DNA of 64,000 nt from Psilocybe azurescens (Eukaryota > Basidiomycota > Agaricomycetes > Agaricales > Agrocybaceae), in NCBI GenBank assembly GCA_023853785.1, contig JAJIRX010000648.1, positions 248,001-312,000 of the forward strand. Reading direction: 5' to 3'. The position numbers were made by a program, and so were the translations under genes. The notes under the pieces were generated by a model. It did not search any database, had not been told where the DNA came from, and worked only from the letters and a program-made list of their open reading frames with translations. Of this stretch, positions 32,501-44,600 are shown in pieces. Within the stretch, counting starts at the first letter, position 1, and each line of letters opens with the position of its first letter.

Positions 32501-35500
32501 AGCAGCAATATCTCCTGCCAATGCTGCGGGCGGTTCTTCGACTTTGGATCGTGCAAAAGTGCCCATGCAGTATGCCTTGGACGCGTTGGCGTGGACGCAG
32601 GAATTCAACTCCAAGCCACAGTCGCCAGACGGGTGGACACTTGTAGGCGACAAAGGGATGGTCGTGCAGAAGAAGCTCATCCCGGAGATCTCGCCCTTCA
32701 TCCCGGTCCACAAGGGGTTCAAAGTCATTGAGGGCGTGTCGGCCGAGGAGATCGCGGCCGTCATCACAGAGTACGACTGCAGGAAGACGTGGGACGAGCG
32801 GTACGACTCGGCGCGGCTGCTGGAGTCGTATGGCGGCCAAGCGCGCACCGCGTTCCTCGTCGCGAAGGGTGGCTTCCCGTTCCGCGACCGCGGGTTCTAC
32901 CTGGCGAGCGCCATGGCGCGCGAGCACGTCCCCACGACGGCGCCCAACGCGATCTTCTGCGTGTCCGCGTCGTTCAGCCCCGACTCCGCGTCCGCCAGGG
33001 CGTTCTCGCCGGCGAAGTACAACGCGTACGCGCTGCCCATCGGGCGGGTGTACATCGACGCGTGGATCCTCGAGACGCTCGACCCCTACACGACGGAGAA
33101 CTACGCGATCCCGTCGGCGCGCTGCACGCGGCTCGTCGCGGTGGACTACGCCGGGTCGATACCCGCCGCGTTCAACTCGATGATTAACGCGACGATGGCA
33201 CGCGGGGTGCTCGCGGTCGATGCGTATATGAAGAACAGTGCACGGGCGGCGCTGCCGGTGACGAGGCTGCCGGCGCCTGGGATGGTGCTTAGTGAGAAGA
33301 GGGTGGATGTGCACGGAGAGGCGCATGCGAATGCGAATGCTGCGGCGATGTCGACGACGTCGACGGCGGCGGAGACCGAGAAAAACGTGGCGGATGGTGG
33401 TAATGCCGAGAATGGGCTTGCGCTCGGTGGTGGTGGTGTGTCACCTGTAGGGTGGAAGATGCGGAAGAGGGATGAGAACCGCGTGCTTTTGGAGACCAAG
33501 TTCGATGTGGAGAAGAAGGTGTATAGGAGCAGTATGTGGGTGGTCATGCCTAGTGCACATGCTGCTGCTGCTCCTGAACGGCCAAGAGTGGGGTCGAATG
33601 CGAGGAGAGACGCGTCGAGTTCGACTATCGTGGGTTCTGCGTCATCAGCGACGACGACGGCGAACGCCATCACGCCCCGGCCTAGTAGGCTTGCATTGGA
33701 CAGTCCCAGTCCACATGCCAGGGATAGAACGAGGAGGCCGTCTGAGTCGTTGTCGGATACAGATACGCATTCTGCGAGCAGCGATGCGACGCTTCTAGGC
33801 CTAGATTCCGCCAACATCGGTAATCCCAACAATTCCAACAACAACAGGAACAACGGCGATAGAGAAATCTCGAGCTCACTATCTGCACCGACAATGACAC
33901 CCGCCACACAGACGATGCCCGGCGCGATGATCGTGACGCCTGCGCCTGGGAAGGCGGTGTTTCCCTCGTCACGAGCGATCTCGCCTGCGCCTGCGCCGCC
34001 GCCGCAGACGAACGCGCATGCATCGTCGTCTTCGACATCTTTGGCATCGCCTGCGAAGTCGCGGTCGCCGAGAAGACGGTCGCCTGGTGAGAGCGCGGGC
34101 GCGTATCCGCTGGGCTCTGGGACCGCGTCGGCTTCGAATACGTACCCGCGGACGCGACAGCGCGCTGCGTCCTCGGGCACATACAACTCCAACTCCAACG
34201 CGCACACGCAGTCCTCGTCCTTCCACAATGCGCAGCCGAATCCGAATTACGGCGAGCTGAACAACAACGCGCCTCCATCCCAGCCGGCGGTGTTCCGAGG
34301 GCGGACGACGAGCTCGGTGGTCATGCAGCGCATGCGCGAGAAGGAGAGGGAGAAGGAGAGGGAGCGGGAGGGGAGCAGCAGGAACTTGGTGCTCCTGGAG
34401 GCGGTGGTTGATTCGCGGATGTTTGCTGGTGTAGGATCGGGGAGAAATGGAGCTGGGTATAGGGTGGGTGTGCGCGCGCGGAGGAGGGCTGGGATGGATG
34501 TGAACGTGGGTGTGGACGTGTTGGAGAGGGGGCGATTGCTTTGAGCGCGGTTGGCTCCGGGTTTGAGAAAGACAAGGAGAAGGAGAAAGAGAAGGACCTG
34601 GACGTGCCGTTCATCACGACGCTATACACGCTGCCCTCGTCGCCTTTGCACTCGTCGAGCCTCGCGGACGCGGTGACGATGCGGCACTTGGTGCGCGTGG
34701 AGGTGCCTAGTGCCATGTTTGTTGGCAGCAGTGGCGGCGGTAAGGCTGATGCTGATAGGTGGGACGATCCGCTGATAGCGGCTGGGGGTGGAGGTAAAGA
34801 GGCGGGTAAACGCGATGGCGAGCAGGGAGAGGAGCTGGGAGAGAAGGAGGGTGGGAGGAAGAAGCCGGAGTGGATGTGTGCGTTGGAGGGCGAGGGGATT
34901 GTTGTTGATTTTGTGGTTGAGCCTCTGAGTGCCAGTTCGGGTTCGGGTTCTGGTGGAAACAGTGCGAAGGGTGTAAGACAGACAGCGGCGACGGCGGCGA
35001 AGGTGTGGGTGAACGGTGTTGAGCAGGCGGTGCTCGGCGAGAAGGAGAGCTTGAGCGGGCTTGGAAGGGACGAGCTTGTTGATGATCGGGTGGGGAGGAT
35101 GAATGTGCTTGTTAGGTGTGTGTGATGCTTTTTCTTTTTCTTACTTTTTCTCTTTCGAATGGCGAGCGTGTTAATTCTATCGTCTTTTCTTTTCTTCCTT
35201 ATTTATTTTTCTTAAGATTATACTTTCTTTTTCCTTCCTTCATTCGCTCGATAAACTTTATCTTTATGCTCACTTCTATCTTCTATTTTGGACCTACATT
35301 TACTTATAGGACCCCGAACGAATCGGAACAAAGACAAACTCTACCAGAAGAGCTCAGGGTGCCTATTGCTGTTGCGGATGATCTGCTGGTTCCTCCTGTC
35401 CCGCCGCCTTCTTCTGGTTCTGGATCCGGTGCTGTTAATGGTCTGATGGGTCCGGAACGAGTGAGAAGTGTGGGTGGTGGAGAACAAAGCGGGGATGTAG

Positions 35501-36298
35501 ATGGAGAGCGTGGGGGCGAAGGAGGCACGGAGAAAGGGGAGACGAAGGAGATGAAGAGCGAGGATTCGCCGGTATGTGTTTTTTTTTTTTGTGAGGCATG
35601 CTTATGGCTTCTGACGTGGATTTTTTTCTTGTCTTTCTCCGTGCACTTTTTTTTAAAATTATGATGTTGCATTCATATTTTTCAATTGACTTCTCACTTG
35701 CAAACTTATAGCCGAAGTCAGAGCTCGGATTACTAAATGCCGGACAATTAGCGGCAGATAGTGGTGGTTCGGGTTCTGGAGGGTTTCTGGGCTTTTTGTA
35801 GGGCTACCCGAACCCGCTTGCACGGTTTACGGGGGTGTTAGTGGGTACGGGGCAGGTTCTGGCTCTAGCTCTAGAGTGGAGCTGCTTCCTGGGACGTTTG
35901 GGGGTGTCAAGGCAGGACAGAGAAGCGATGTTATTTCGGGACTCGGAGAAGAAGTCTCGTCGGGCGACGCGGTCCCTGCTGCTGCTGCTACGGTTGCGGC
36001 GAAGGAATCTGTGAGTGACAGTGTCTCGATGGCTGCTATGGCTGTACGCGGCCGGCAGACAGGTGGACATAGATACACGATGTCGACGCTGTTGTTCGCT
36101 GGGCTCATCGCGTTCCTGATGGGGTCGTTGCTCCGATCGCTGCTGTCGCCAGCTGATTTTATTTATGTGGTGACGGATCTCGGGGCTGCGGAGGAAGCGA
36201 ACAGCGTAGGGGGCTGGCGGGAGATACGTAGGTTGTTGGAGATCAAGTATCTGGTTGGAGGATGGGATTTCCAGGTGGCTGTTGTACGACGACACTGA
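29506..36298 (+). CDS. Giant membrane protein with three START-like lipid-binding segments, frame-broken
   Basis: START folds bind lipids or sterols and support non-vesicular transfer. Segment 1 (from about residue 10) has LEPWKAVLTTPELRQEWDPA and GWPANPRDSVTISRAFYD. Segment 2 repeats this layout (ITQLDSIDPTLVVYRAEATF, AWPVNGRDAVVLKTVY). Segment 3, near residue 750, has GFKVIEGVSAEEIAAVITEY and KGGFPFRDRGFYLASAM. A long Ser/Asn/Pro-rich linker follows, then a late hydrophobic stretch (MSTLLFAGLIAFLMG), so it may be tail-anchored to a membrane. Exons: 29506-29515 (tentative), 29557-29969, 30020-30159, 30211-31145, 31202-31439, 31511-35115, 35310-35571, 35712-36298. Four frame corrections are needed: a CGAT duplication or one extra base at 29,672-29,679, one missing base near 30,690-30,750, one missing G at 34,528-34,532 and one at 35,789-35,791. 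All phases then agree and the protein is about 2,060 aa. The short first exon and its 41-nt intron are the weakest part. Confidence 0.65.
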
Positions 36299-37171
36299 TG
36301 ATGATTCTTAGTACTGTTATCACTACTTCACTACTAGATGCTAATTTATGATGTACATAATAATATGAATGTCCAATGGTGACGGTGACGGTGACGGAGA
36401 AGAGCGGGAAATGAAATGCCTGTGCCATTGGGAGTGACTGTGATGGGTTGTTTGGTTTTTGGGCTGTTTTGGCAGAGTCACACTGGCAGTGCTGAGAGCT
36501 GTTCACTCCTCCCCCACAACTCCTTCTATTTGCTCGCGAGCAGCAGCAGCAGTTACACCTGCCAAATACTACCAGACACACTAAGCAGCAGCGGCACTGA
36601 CATCCTCACGTGCTTACTCTTCTATCCTCACTGCCAACACAACACAATCCTCTCTCTCTCGTATCTCCATCCATAGTAGCCCCGACCCGATATCTATTCC
36701 TCGGAGCTAGTCACTCAGCAGTCTCTCAGAGGCAGCGGCACACCACATACGCATACCACCAGCAGCACCAGCAGCACACCCCACTGCACGGCCACGCAAC
36801 CAACCGCACGCAGCCAGCAGCAAACACCACCGCACGGCTCGTTTGTTTGTATTTCCCACATACTCCCCGCTACCTCCTCGGATTTCCACACTTTGCGCTG
36901 CCCTCTCTCTTCCTCTTTGCCTTGCTTGTATCTCGCCAACGTAACACCGAGTCCGAGAACGAGTCCCGCCTCGATCATCATCGAACCTTGACACTTCTTC
37001 TTTCCACTTCGACTTCCTTTTCCCTTTCCTTTTCTCTCTTGGGCGACTTGTGCTTGACCTTGAACCGTCATCATCAGCACCACCACCACCACTACCACAA
37101 ACCTTACACCCCCATCTCCCGGCGACACGGCGGAGTCTATTAACTTTGCGTCGTCCCTGTCGGCCAGCACT
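36299..37171. other. Promoter and 5' UTR region of the LisH-domain gene
   Basis: It contains a GACGGT repeat near 36,375-36,400, AGCAGC clusters near 36,540 and a long C/A- and C/T-rich stretch to the start codon (CCACCACCACC near 37,080). The length and composition fit a long 5' UTR. No open frame here looks like protein. Confidence 0.5.
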
Positions 37172-40100
37172 ATGGCTGCCCATCCTCCGCCCCTCGCCTC
37201 GGGCCCGCAACAGTCTTCCCCGATGCAAACGGATACATCGGGCTCGAGCACACAGCTATCCTGGGAAGGCGACAAGATGTGCGTTCTTTCTCTCTTTCTT
37301 CAGATTCCTTCGATGCTAGTCGCACTGGAACTTGCAACTCATGCCACTGTCATAGGTTCAACATCTACATCTACGATTATTGCTTCAAGCGTGGATTTCG
37401 CAACACCGCACGCGAGCTCATGGCGGAAGCCGAGATCGTGTCGGACCCCACCCTCCCCATCAACGCCAGGCAAGGCCTGCTATTCGAGTGCGCCCCATTC
37501 TTTTCTTCCTTCCTCCGCTCTCATCGCCGCTGCCTTGGAAGACTAATCTTTTATTTATTTATTTTTTACTTTTAGGTGGTGGAGCGTCTTTTGGGTGCTC
37601 TTCCAGGCCAAGTCGAATGGTGGTGGTAACGACGACGGGCTAGTGTACATCAATGTGAGCATCCTTCATGCTGCAGATCTGATTATCATCAGTTGGACTT
37701 TTAAAACTCACAAACTCCTTATTTCGCGGTAACGTATATAGCACCAGGCTCTTCAGCAGCAGGCGGCGCAGCAGCGCGCGAATCCGCGCGGGGGCCCGCC
37801 TGGGCCCCAGGGCGTGGGCGTGCCGCCGTCGGCCCTGCCACTTGGAAACCAGGCGTTGCAGCCGCCGCCGCCGCCACCGTCTTCGATGCAACAGCAACAG
37901 CAGGGGCACGGGCAACCCCCACAGCAGCAACCGCAGCAACCAGGGCAACAGCACCACCCGGGCCAGAATCCGGGGCAGCAGCAGATGAACCGCCTGGCGA
38001 ACGGGCTGCCGGCTGGCAACATGCCGCCGGGCCCTGGGATGGGGATGGTGCGCCCGCCGTCGTCCGTGGCGTATATGGCGAATGGCGCGATGCCGAACGG
38101 GGCCATGGGCGGGCAGCCATCGCAGGGGCAGGGACAGCCAGGGCCGCAGGGGATGCCGCCTGGGAGTGCGGCCGCACAGATGAACTTTGCGGGCATGGGA
38201 GGACATGGTCCGCCCCCGCTTCAGCAGGCGAATGGCGTTCAGGGGTCTGGGCCGCAGGGGCAGCCTGGAGGCGGCGGGGGTCCGGGGCAGGGGCAGCCTA
38301 TGCAGTTCTCGGGGCTCCCTGGGCAACGGCAGCCTGTGATGAACGGGCTGACGCCGCAACAACAACAACAGCAGCAGCAACAGCAACAACAGCAACAACA
38401 ACAGAGGGGACCGAACGGCGGGCTGGGTCCGTTCCAGAGCCCGACGATGGCGCATTCGCCGGGGCAGCAGGGGCAGGGTGGGCCGGGACAGGGACAGCCA
38501 GGCGGGCCAGGGCAGCAGCAGCAGGCACCGATGGCGCAGCTGGGCCCTGGCCCGGGGCCCTCGCCGCACATGCCGCCGATGGGCAGAGGGGGCGTCGGGA
38601 TGGCGCCGCCGCAGACGACGAACGGCGGGCCGCCCGGTATGGGCGGTGGCCCGTCGTCCCAGCAGCAGCAGGGAGGCGGAGGCCCAGGAGGACAGCAGCA
38701 GCCACCAGGAGGCGGCGGCCCAGGAGGAGGCCCGCTGACGCCTGGGTACCAGCCGGGGCAGACCCCGAATCCAGGGCAGGGCGGGCGGCCGCCGAGCAGG
38801 ACGAACACGCCGCGCAGCGGATGATGGCGCACGCGAGCCCGTCGCTGGCGAACCGCCAGACGCCTGGCGGCGGGGGAGGCGTGCCTGGGATGGGCGTCGG
38901 CGGGATGGGTCCGCTCAGTGGGATGGGGGGCCGGGGCCCGGTGGCGTGGCGGGGATGATGGGCGGTGGCGTGGGCGGCTTAGGAGGAGGCGGGGGCCCAG
39001 GCGGAGGGGGCCGGGAGGTATGAACAACTCGCAGGAAAACTCGATCAACAACGAGATCATGGCGATCCCGCAGAACATGCTCAACGCGTTCAAGATGGAG
39101 CTGGGGTTTGGGGATAAAGATCTGCAGTCGCTGAGCATGAATGAAAAGGTATGTGTTTTATTTTGGAGTTGGAGTTGGTTCTCATCGTATGATCCCCTTA
39201 TTCTTAGAATCAGATTTTGAACCGGTGGAGAACGAAACCTCCAGGACCTGGAAAACCTGGGATGCCTAATCTCGGTGGTCCGCAAGGGCAGCAGAGACCG
39301 GGTGGTCCGCCGCAACAACACCCACAGCAGCAGCAACCACAACGGATTAAACGGAATAGTACATCGCCTGGCGAGGAGGTGGGTCTTTTTGACCGATGGG
39401 GTCATGCTTTGTATCTGGACTCTGCCAACTAATAACCCTTTCTTTTTAATTTAGCACGAGACGTTACCACGCAATGAATCCTCGCTGCCTGAGCGCAAGA
39501 AGGCTCGGCTATCGCCTGCGGACACGCCGATGATGGGATATGCGCAGCATCCGGGACAGCAGCAGCAGCAGCCTGGGCAGCCTGGTCCAGGACAGCCGCA
39601 ACAGCAGGGGCAGGGGCCGCCGGGTGGGCCAGGCGGACCACAGCACCAGATGTCGATGATGGTCGCGATGCGGGCGCACCATCCGATGAATGGCGCGATG
39701 GGCGGTATGCCTGGGGGCCGGGGCCGGGAGGGGCACCTGGACCTGGGCCTGGGGGTCCAATGCAGCAGGGACAACAGCAGCAGCAAGGGCAGGGGCAGGG
39801 GCAGGGACAACCACAGCAAGGGCAGCAGCAGCATCCGGGCCCTGCTGGCTTAATGGGCATGCATCCTGGTCCTGGTCCTGGTCCTGGGGGATGATGACGC
39901 CTCAGCAGCAACAGCAAGCGCATCAACAACAACAGCAGCAGCAGCAGCAACAAATGCATGTACGTCTAGTTTTCTTTTTCCTCCTGTGCTTGTTTGGACG
40001 ATGAGGATTTGTGTTGATTTTTTCTTGTTTTTTCCGTGAAATTGTAGATGTACCCGGTACGCATGAAGCAGGAGCCGTTCAACCCTGGGCCACCGCCACC

Positions 40101-40722
40101 GCCAGGCTCGATTGGGCAGTTCTCGTCGACACCGCTGAACCGGATGGGCCAGAACAAGCTGCCCATGGCGGGCATGATGCCGCCGCCGTCGCCTGCGCAA
40201 GGCGGGCCACCGAAGGACATCAAGCAGGAGGGGGGCAACAACGGGAACGGCGTCAACCCTGGGGGCCCGAATGGACAGCCGCTGAATCCGGATGGGTCGC
40301 CGAGGAACGCGCCTCTGGGGGCGGGTGGCCCGTCGGGCGGCGGGACGGCGCCTCCGACGCCTGTGCCAGGGAACAGACCAAATCCTCAGCAGCAGCCGCA
40401 ACAACAACAACAGCCGCCACAACAACAACAGCAGCAGCAACCACAGCAGCAGCAGCAGCAGCCTCAACAACAGCAACAGCAGCAGCACCAAAACCCGATG
40501 AGCGGGATGATGTCCTCTCCCGCTGCGCTCCTGAGCCTGCCGCCGACGAACATGCTGGGGTCGGTGGACATGTTCGACAGCTTCTCGGGGATGGACGACT
40601 TTGACCCGATTGGCGGCGGGTTTATGGTGAACAGTGCGACGGGGGATATAAATTTTGAGCGGGACTTTGGGCAGTGGTTTAATCCGGATGATCTGAGTGC
40701 GGCGGGGTTGGACATGAAGTGA
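37172..40722 (+). CDS. LisH-domain, Gln/Pro/Gly-rich transcriptional regulator (SSDP / Adn1-like), frame-broken
   Basis: LisH/SSDP-type proteins act as chromatin or LIM-cofactor adaptors; fungal relatives (Adn1, Flo8/Som1 types) control adhesion and development. The LisH is FNIYIYDYCFKRGFRNTARE followed by GLLFEWWSVFWVLFQAK, the WWxVFW block typical of SSDP. The rest is low-complexity Gln, Pro, Gly and Met, with islands such as NNEIMAIPQNMLNAFKMELG, HETLPRNESSLPERKKARLS, and a conserved end with MLGSVDMFDSFSGMDDFDPI and GDINFERDFGQWFNPDDL. Exons: 37172-37278, 37356-37487, 37576-37654, 37742-39148, 39208-39378, 39455-39959, 40048-40722. Five G runs (38,819; 38,933; 39,006; 39,713; 39,886) each lack one base. 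With them the length is 3,081 nt (1,026 aa). From 38,622 onward the gene is tandemly duplicated downstream. Confidence 0.7.
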
Positions 40723-42478
40723 CAATGAAGGAGGAAGATAAAGATTTGGAGGGGGCGGGCATTGTGCGATGACCGTGTGATTTCGTCTTTCTCTCTTTGG
40801 CGTTGGCGATGCTCCCTCCATTCCTTTTTCGCTTTTGGTTTTTTTTTTTCCCCCGCTTTCTCTTCCATATCCCATCTATTCTGTTCTGCAGTGCTTTGAG
40901 TTTTTTTTTCTTTAATACTGTCCTGTGCTCCCCCATCCCGCGATAACTCCTTTTTCTAGACGATGACTCATCCCACTCGTCGCCAACCATCCGTCACACA
41001 TACAGAATTGTTTCCCATCCCAGCCTATATGGCCCCCTCATCCAATGGATTGGAATATACACCCTCGAAACACAACAATACCTCTTCTATGTACCCACCA
41101 ACAAAAGGTCGTTTGCATATTTGCGTGTAGTAGCCTACAACCCATCCTTCTCTTACTCCCTCTGCCTCTGCATCGACCACCCAAGCATCTTCCTCATCAT
41201 CATCATCATCCTCATCCACTTTCTATCCTGCATACTCTAGGTTTGCTTTGCGCGCGCCCCAGCCTATCCATTCATCCTTCTTGGTCTTAGATATGTCTGT
41301 TTTTTTTGTTTCTTTCTGGTTCTCCTTTCCATACATGTCCCTTTTCTTTTTACTTTACTCATCTAAAGGCTCGTTATTACTTCTTCCCTATCCTCTTTTA
41401 CTTGAATTTCTTCGACTGTTGTCTTAACACACATTTTTTCCATTACATATCCTATGTTCTCTCCTTTACTCTTACTTCTTTTTTGTTCGCTTTTTTAAAC
41501 ATCTTTTTATGGATCTAAATGTTCTCTCTCTCTCTCTCTCTCCTTTTCTTTCCTCCTATCTCCCACGTCCCTTCCTTTTTTTTGTTGATTGGTTTTCACC
41601 ACCGTTTCGCTATGTTGCTGCTGTCTTGGTCTTGCGCTTTATTTTTCTTTTTTTTTTCATACCTTTGTTTCTCCTTTCTCGAATATCACGCTGTTTATTT
41701 CGGTTCGATCAGTCTTGTTGAAGACCAACTACCGATGGCTCCAAGTCCTTGTTTTTGGGCTCGAGAACGCATGCGGCATGCGGCATACAGCAACTGCTAA
41801 TGTTTTTTGAACACTTTTTATTCAATTCTCTTTCTTATCTACGCAAGCCCTTCTGTCTGATCCTTCTCAAGCTTAGTTCTTCCCCACCATATTCGACCTC
41901 CCTTTTACTTCGTCTTTTTAACATCTATTTTATTCTATCCGTTTGTGTTCGCTCTAACTTTCTTTCCCCTCTGTCTGTCTGTCTTCCCTGCCTCTTCATC
42001 TTTCTCTTCGATCTCCTCCTATCTCCTCGGTTTTTCCCTAGTTCTCATAACCGTGTTTCCCTGCTCTTCCTCCCCCTCTCTCCTTCCTCTCATCGTCTCC
42101 GTTTGGTTTCTCCGTTCGGTTTCTTCTTTTTTTCTCAACACTCCAGACTCGGCTCTGTTTCTTTGCTCACGTGTACATATCAGTATCGGTTCCCCCTCAT
42201 ATGATTTATTGTCTCTGTCTGTTTAACTCTTTGGACTTGGGCTGTCTTTCCCATATTAAGACGCGATATTAAGACGCGAGAGTGGAGAGTCCGTGCATGG
42301 AACGCCGAAGTGCCCTGGATCTGGCTGTCTTGCTTTATCAGTACTCGTCTATTTTTGTGGCTGTGAGGGTACACGGCGTTGATGTGAGGTTTGGGTAAGT
42401 ATGGATATGTAGGGGTTGCTTCGTTCAGACACTTACTACGATGGATGCTATCGCTTCCATACATGTTGTCAGCGCTGA
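38622..42478 (+). repeat. Tandem duplication unit A (3' half of the LisH gene plus downstream flank)
   Basis: Unit A begins inside exon 4 at the sequence ACGGCGGGCCGCCCGG and ends at ...GTTGTCAGCGCTGAC. The next base starts the same ACGGCGGGCC sequence again (unit B, 42,477). After unit B the sequence passes from GCTGAC into unique DNA (TGTCCATTGACC). The breakpoints share only AC. This is the layout of a direct tandem duplication with near-blunt junctions. Confidence 0.9.
40723..42476. other. Long pyrimidine-rich 3' region of the LisH gene (part of unit A)
   Basis: Strongly T/C-rich sequence with many short biased frames and no protein-like pattern. It probably contains the 3' UTR and terminator. 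A segment of about 600 nt (near 40,998-41,595) is absent from unit B. Confidence 0.6.
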
Positions 42479-44600
42479 CGGCGGGCCGCCCGGTATGGGC
42501 GGCGGTCCATCGTCCCAGCGGCAGGGAGAAGGCCCAGGAGGACAGCAGCCACCAGGGAGGAGGAGGAGGCGCCCCGCTGACGCCTGGATATCAGCCTGGG
42601 CAAACCCCGAATTCAGGGCAGGGCGGGCGGCCACCGAGCAGGATGAACACGCCGCGTGGTGGGATGATGGCGCATGCGAGCCCGTCGCTGGCGAATCGCC
42701 AGACGCCTGGCGGAGGGGGGAGGCGGGGTGGGGCCGATGGTGGGTGGTGTGCCTGGGATGGGTGTCGGCGGGATGGGTCCGCTCAGTGGGATGGGTGGGC
42801 TGGGGCCGGGTGGGGTGGCGGGGATGATGGGTGGTGGCGTTTGCGGCTTAGGAGGAGGGGGCCAGGCGGAGGACCAGGAGGAAGGGGGTATGAACAACTC
42901 GCAAGAAAACTCGATCAACAACGAGATCATGACGATCCCGCAGAACATGCTCAACGCGTTCAAGATGGAGCTGGGGTTTGGGGATAAAGATCTGCAGTCG
43001 CCGACCATGACTGAAAAGGTGTGTGTGTTTTTTTTTTTGCGCTCGTTCTTTCCTCGATCTTGTGTTTTTTTTTACGTTGTATTCCATTCGTTTTCTCGCC
43101 CTTTCATTTCTTCTTGATTTCCTTCTTGGTCGTAATTTAGATTTGGAGTTGGTTCTCATCGTATGATCCCTTTATACTTAGAATCGCATTTTGAACCACT
43201 GGAGATCAAAGCCTTCAGTCGCTGGAAAACCAGGGATGCCTAATCTCGGTGGTCCGCAGGGGCAGCAGAGACCGGGTGGTCCGCCGCAACAACACCCACA
43301 GCAGCAGCAACCACAACGCATTAAACGGAACAGTACATCGCCTGGCGAGGAGGTGGGTCTTTTTGACCGATGGGTCATGCTTTGTATCTGGACTCTGCCA
43401 ACTAATAACCCTTTCTTTTAATTTAGCACGAGACGTTACCACGCACTGAATCCTCGCCACCTGAGCGCAAGAAGATTCGACGGTCGCCTGCCGATACGCC
43501 GATGATGGGATATACGCAACATCCGGGACAGCAGCAGCAGCAGCAGGGGCAGCAGCAGGGGCAGGGTCAGGGTCAGCCACAGCAAGGGCAGCAGCATCCG
43601 GGCCCTGCTGGCTTAATGAGCATGCATCCGGGTCGTGGGCCTGGGGGATGATGATGCCTCAGCAACAGCAACAGCAAGCCCATCAACAGCAGCAACAGAT
43701 GCATGTACGTCTGGTTTTCTTTTTTCCTCCTGTGCTTGTTTGGATGACGAGGATTTGTGTTGATTTCTTTCCTGTTTTTTTTTCGTGAAATCGTAGATGT
43801 ACCCGGTACACATGAAGCAGGAGCTGTTCAACCCTGGGCCTCCGCAATCGCCAGGCTCGATCGGCCAGTTCTCGTCGACACCGCTGAACCGGATGGGCCC
43901 GAATAAGCAGCCCATGGCGGGCATGATGCCGCCGCCGTCGCCCGCCCAGGGCGGGCCACCGAAGGAGATCAAGCAGGAGGGGGGGCAGTAACGGGAGCGG
44001 CGTTAACCTTAGAGGCCCGAATGGACAGTCGCTGAATCCGGATGGGTCGCCGAGGAACGCACCTCTGGGGGCGGGTGGTCCGTCGGAGGCGGGACGGCGC
44101 CTCCGACGCCTGTGCCGGGGAATAGACCAAATCCTCAGCAGCAGCAGCAACAACAACAACAGCAGCAACCACAGCAGCAGCAGCAGCAGCCTCAACAACA
44201 GCAACAGTCACAGCAACAAAACCCGATGAGCGGGATGATGCCCTCTCCCGCTGCGCTCCTGAGCCTGCCGCCGACGAACATGCTGGGGTCGGTGGACATG
44301 TTCGACAGCTTCACTGGGATGGACGACCTTGACCCGATTGGCGGCGGGTTTATGGCGAACAGTGCGCCGGGGGATATAAATTTTGAGCGGGACTTTGGGC
44401 AGTGGTTTAATCCGGATGATCTGGGGTTCAACAGGTTCATGATGGGCGACTTTGACCCGATCAGGGGCAGGTTCACTTGACCTTATCAGGGGCAGGTTTA
44501 CAGTGGTGAACAATGCGACGGGGGATATAAATTTTGAGCGGGACTTTGGGCGGTGGTTTAATCATCCGGATGATCTGGGTGTGGGCTTAGATTTGAAGTA
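42477..44600 (+). pseudogene. 5'-truncated second copy of the LisH regulator gene
   Basis: This copy lacks the promoter, the LisH exons and the WWxVFW block, starting inside exon 4. Exons equivalent to MNNSQENS..., ILNHWRSKPS, HETLPRTESS, MYPVHMKQE and the C-terminal block remain recognisable with splice sites in place. Problems include a frame break in the first Gly-rich stretch, an early stop after IKQEGGQ near 43,990, frame disturbance near 44,085 and an altered C-terminus that ends with GRFT at 44,480. The remaining 120 nt are a duplicated piece of the C-terminal coding block. It may be transcribed by read-through, but a full regulator cannot be made. Confidence 0.8.
44360..44600 (+). repeat. 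Short internal duplication of the C-terminal block in unit B
   Basis: The GACGGGGGATATAAATTTTG-type block coding for GDINFERDFG..WFNPDDL appears at about 44,370-44,420 and again at about 44,518-44,580, with AGGGGCAGGTTYAC repeated between them. Unit A has this block once (40,639-40,695). Confidence 0.75.

Noticed and set aside
33146..34228. 360-codon minus-strand frame inside the START gene
   Set aside because: Shadow of the Ser/Ala-rich linker on the other strand. Its codon bias is inverted and there is no start or domain evidence.
38239..39405. 388-codon Cys/Pro-rich minus-strand frame in the LisH gene
   Set aside because: Antisense of Gly/Gln-rich coding repeats (GGC/CAG runs give Cys/Pro/Leu). 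Not a real Cys-rich protein.
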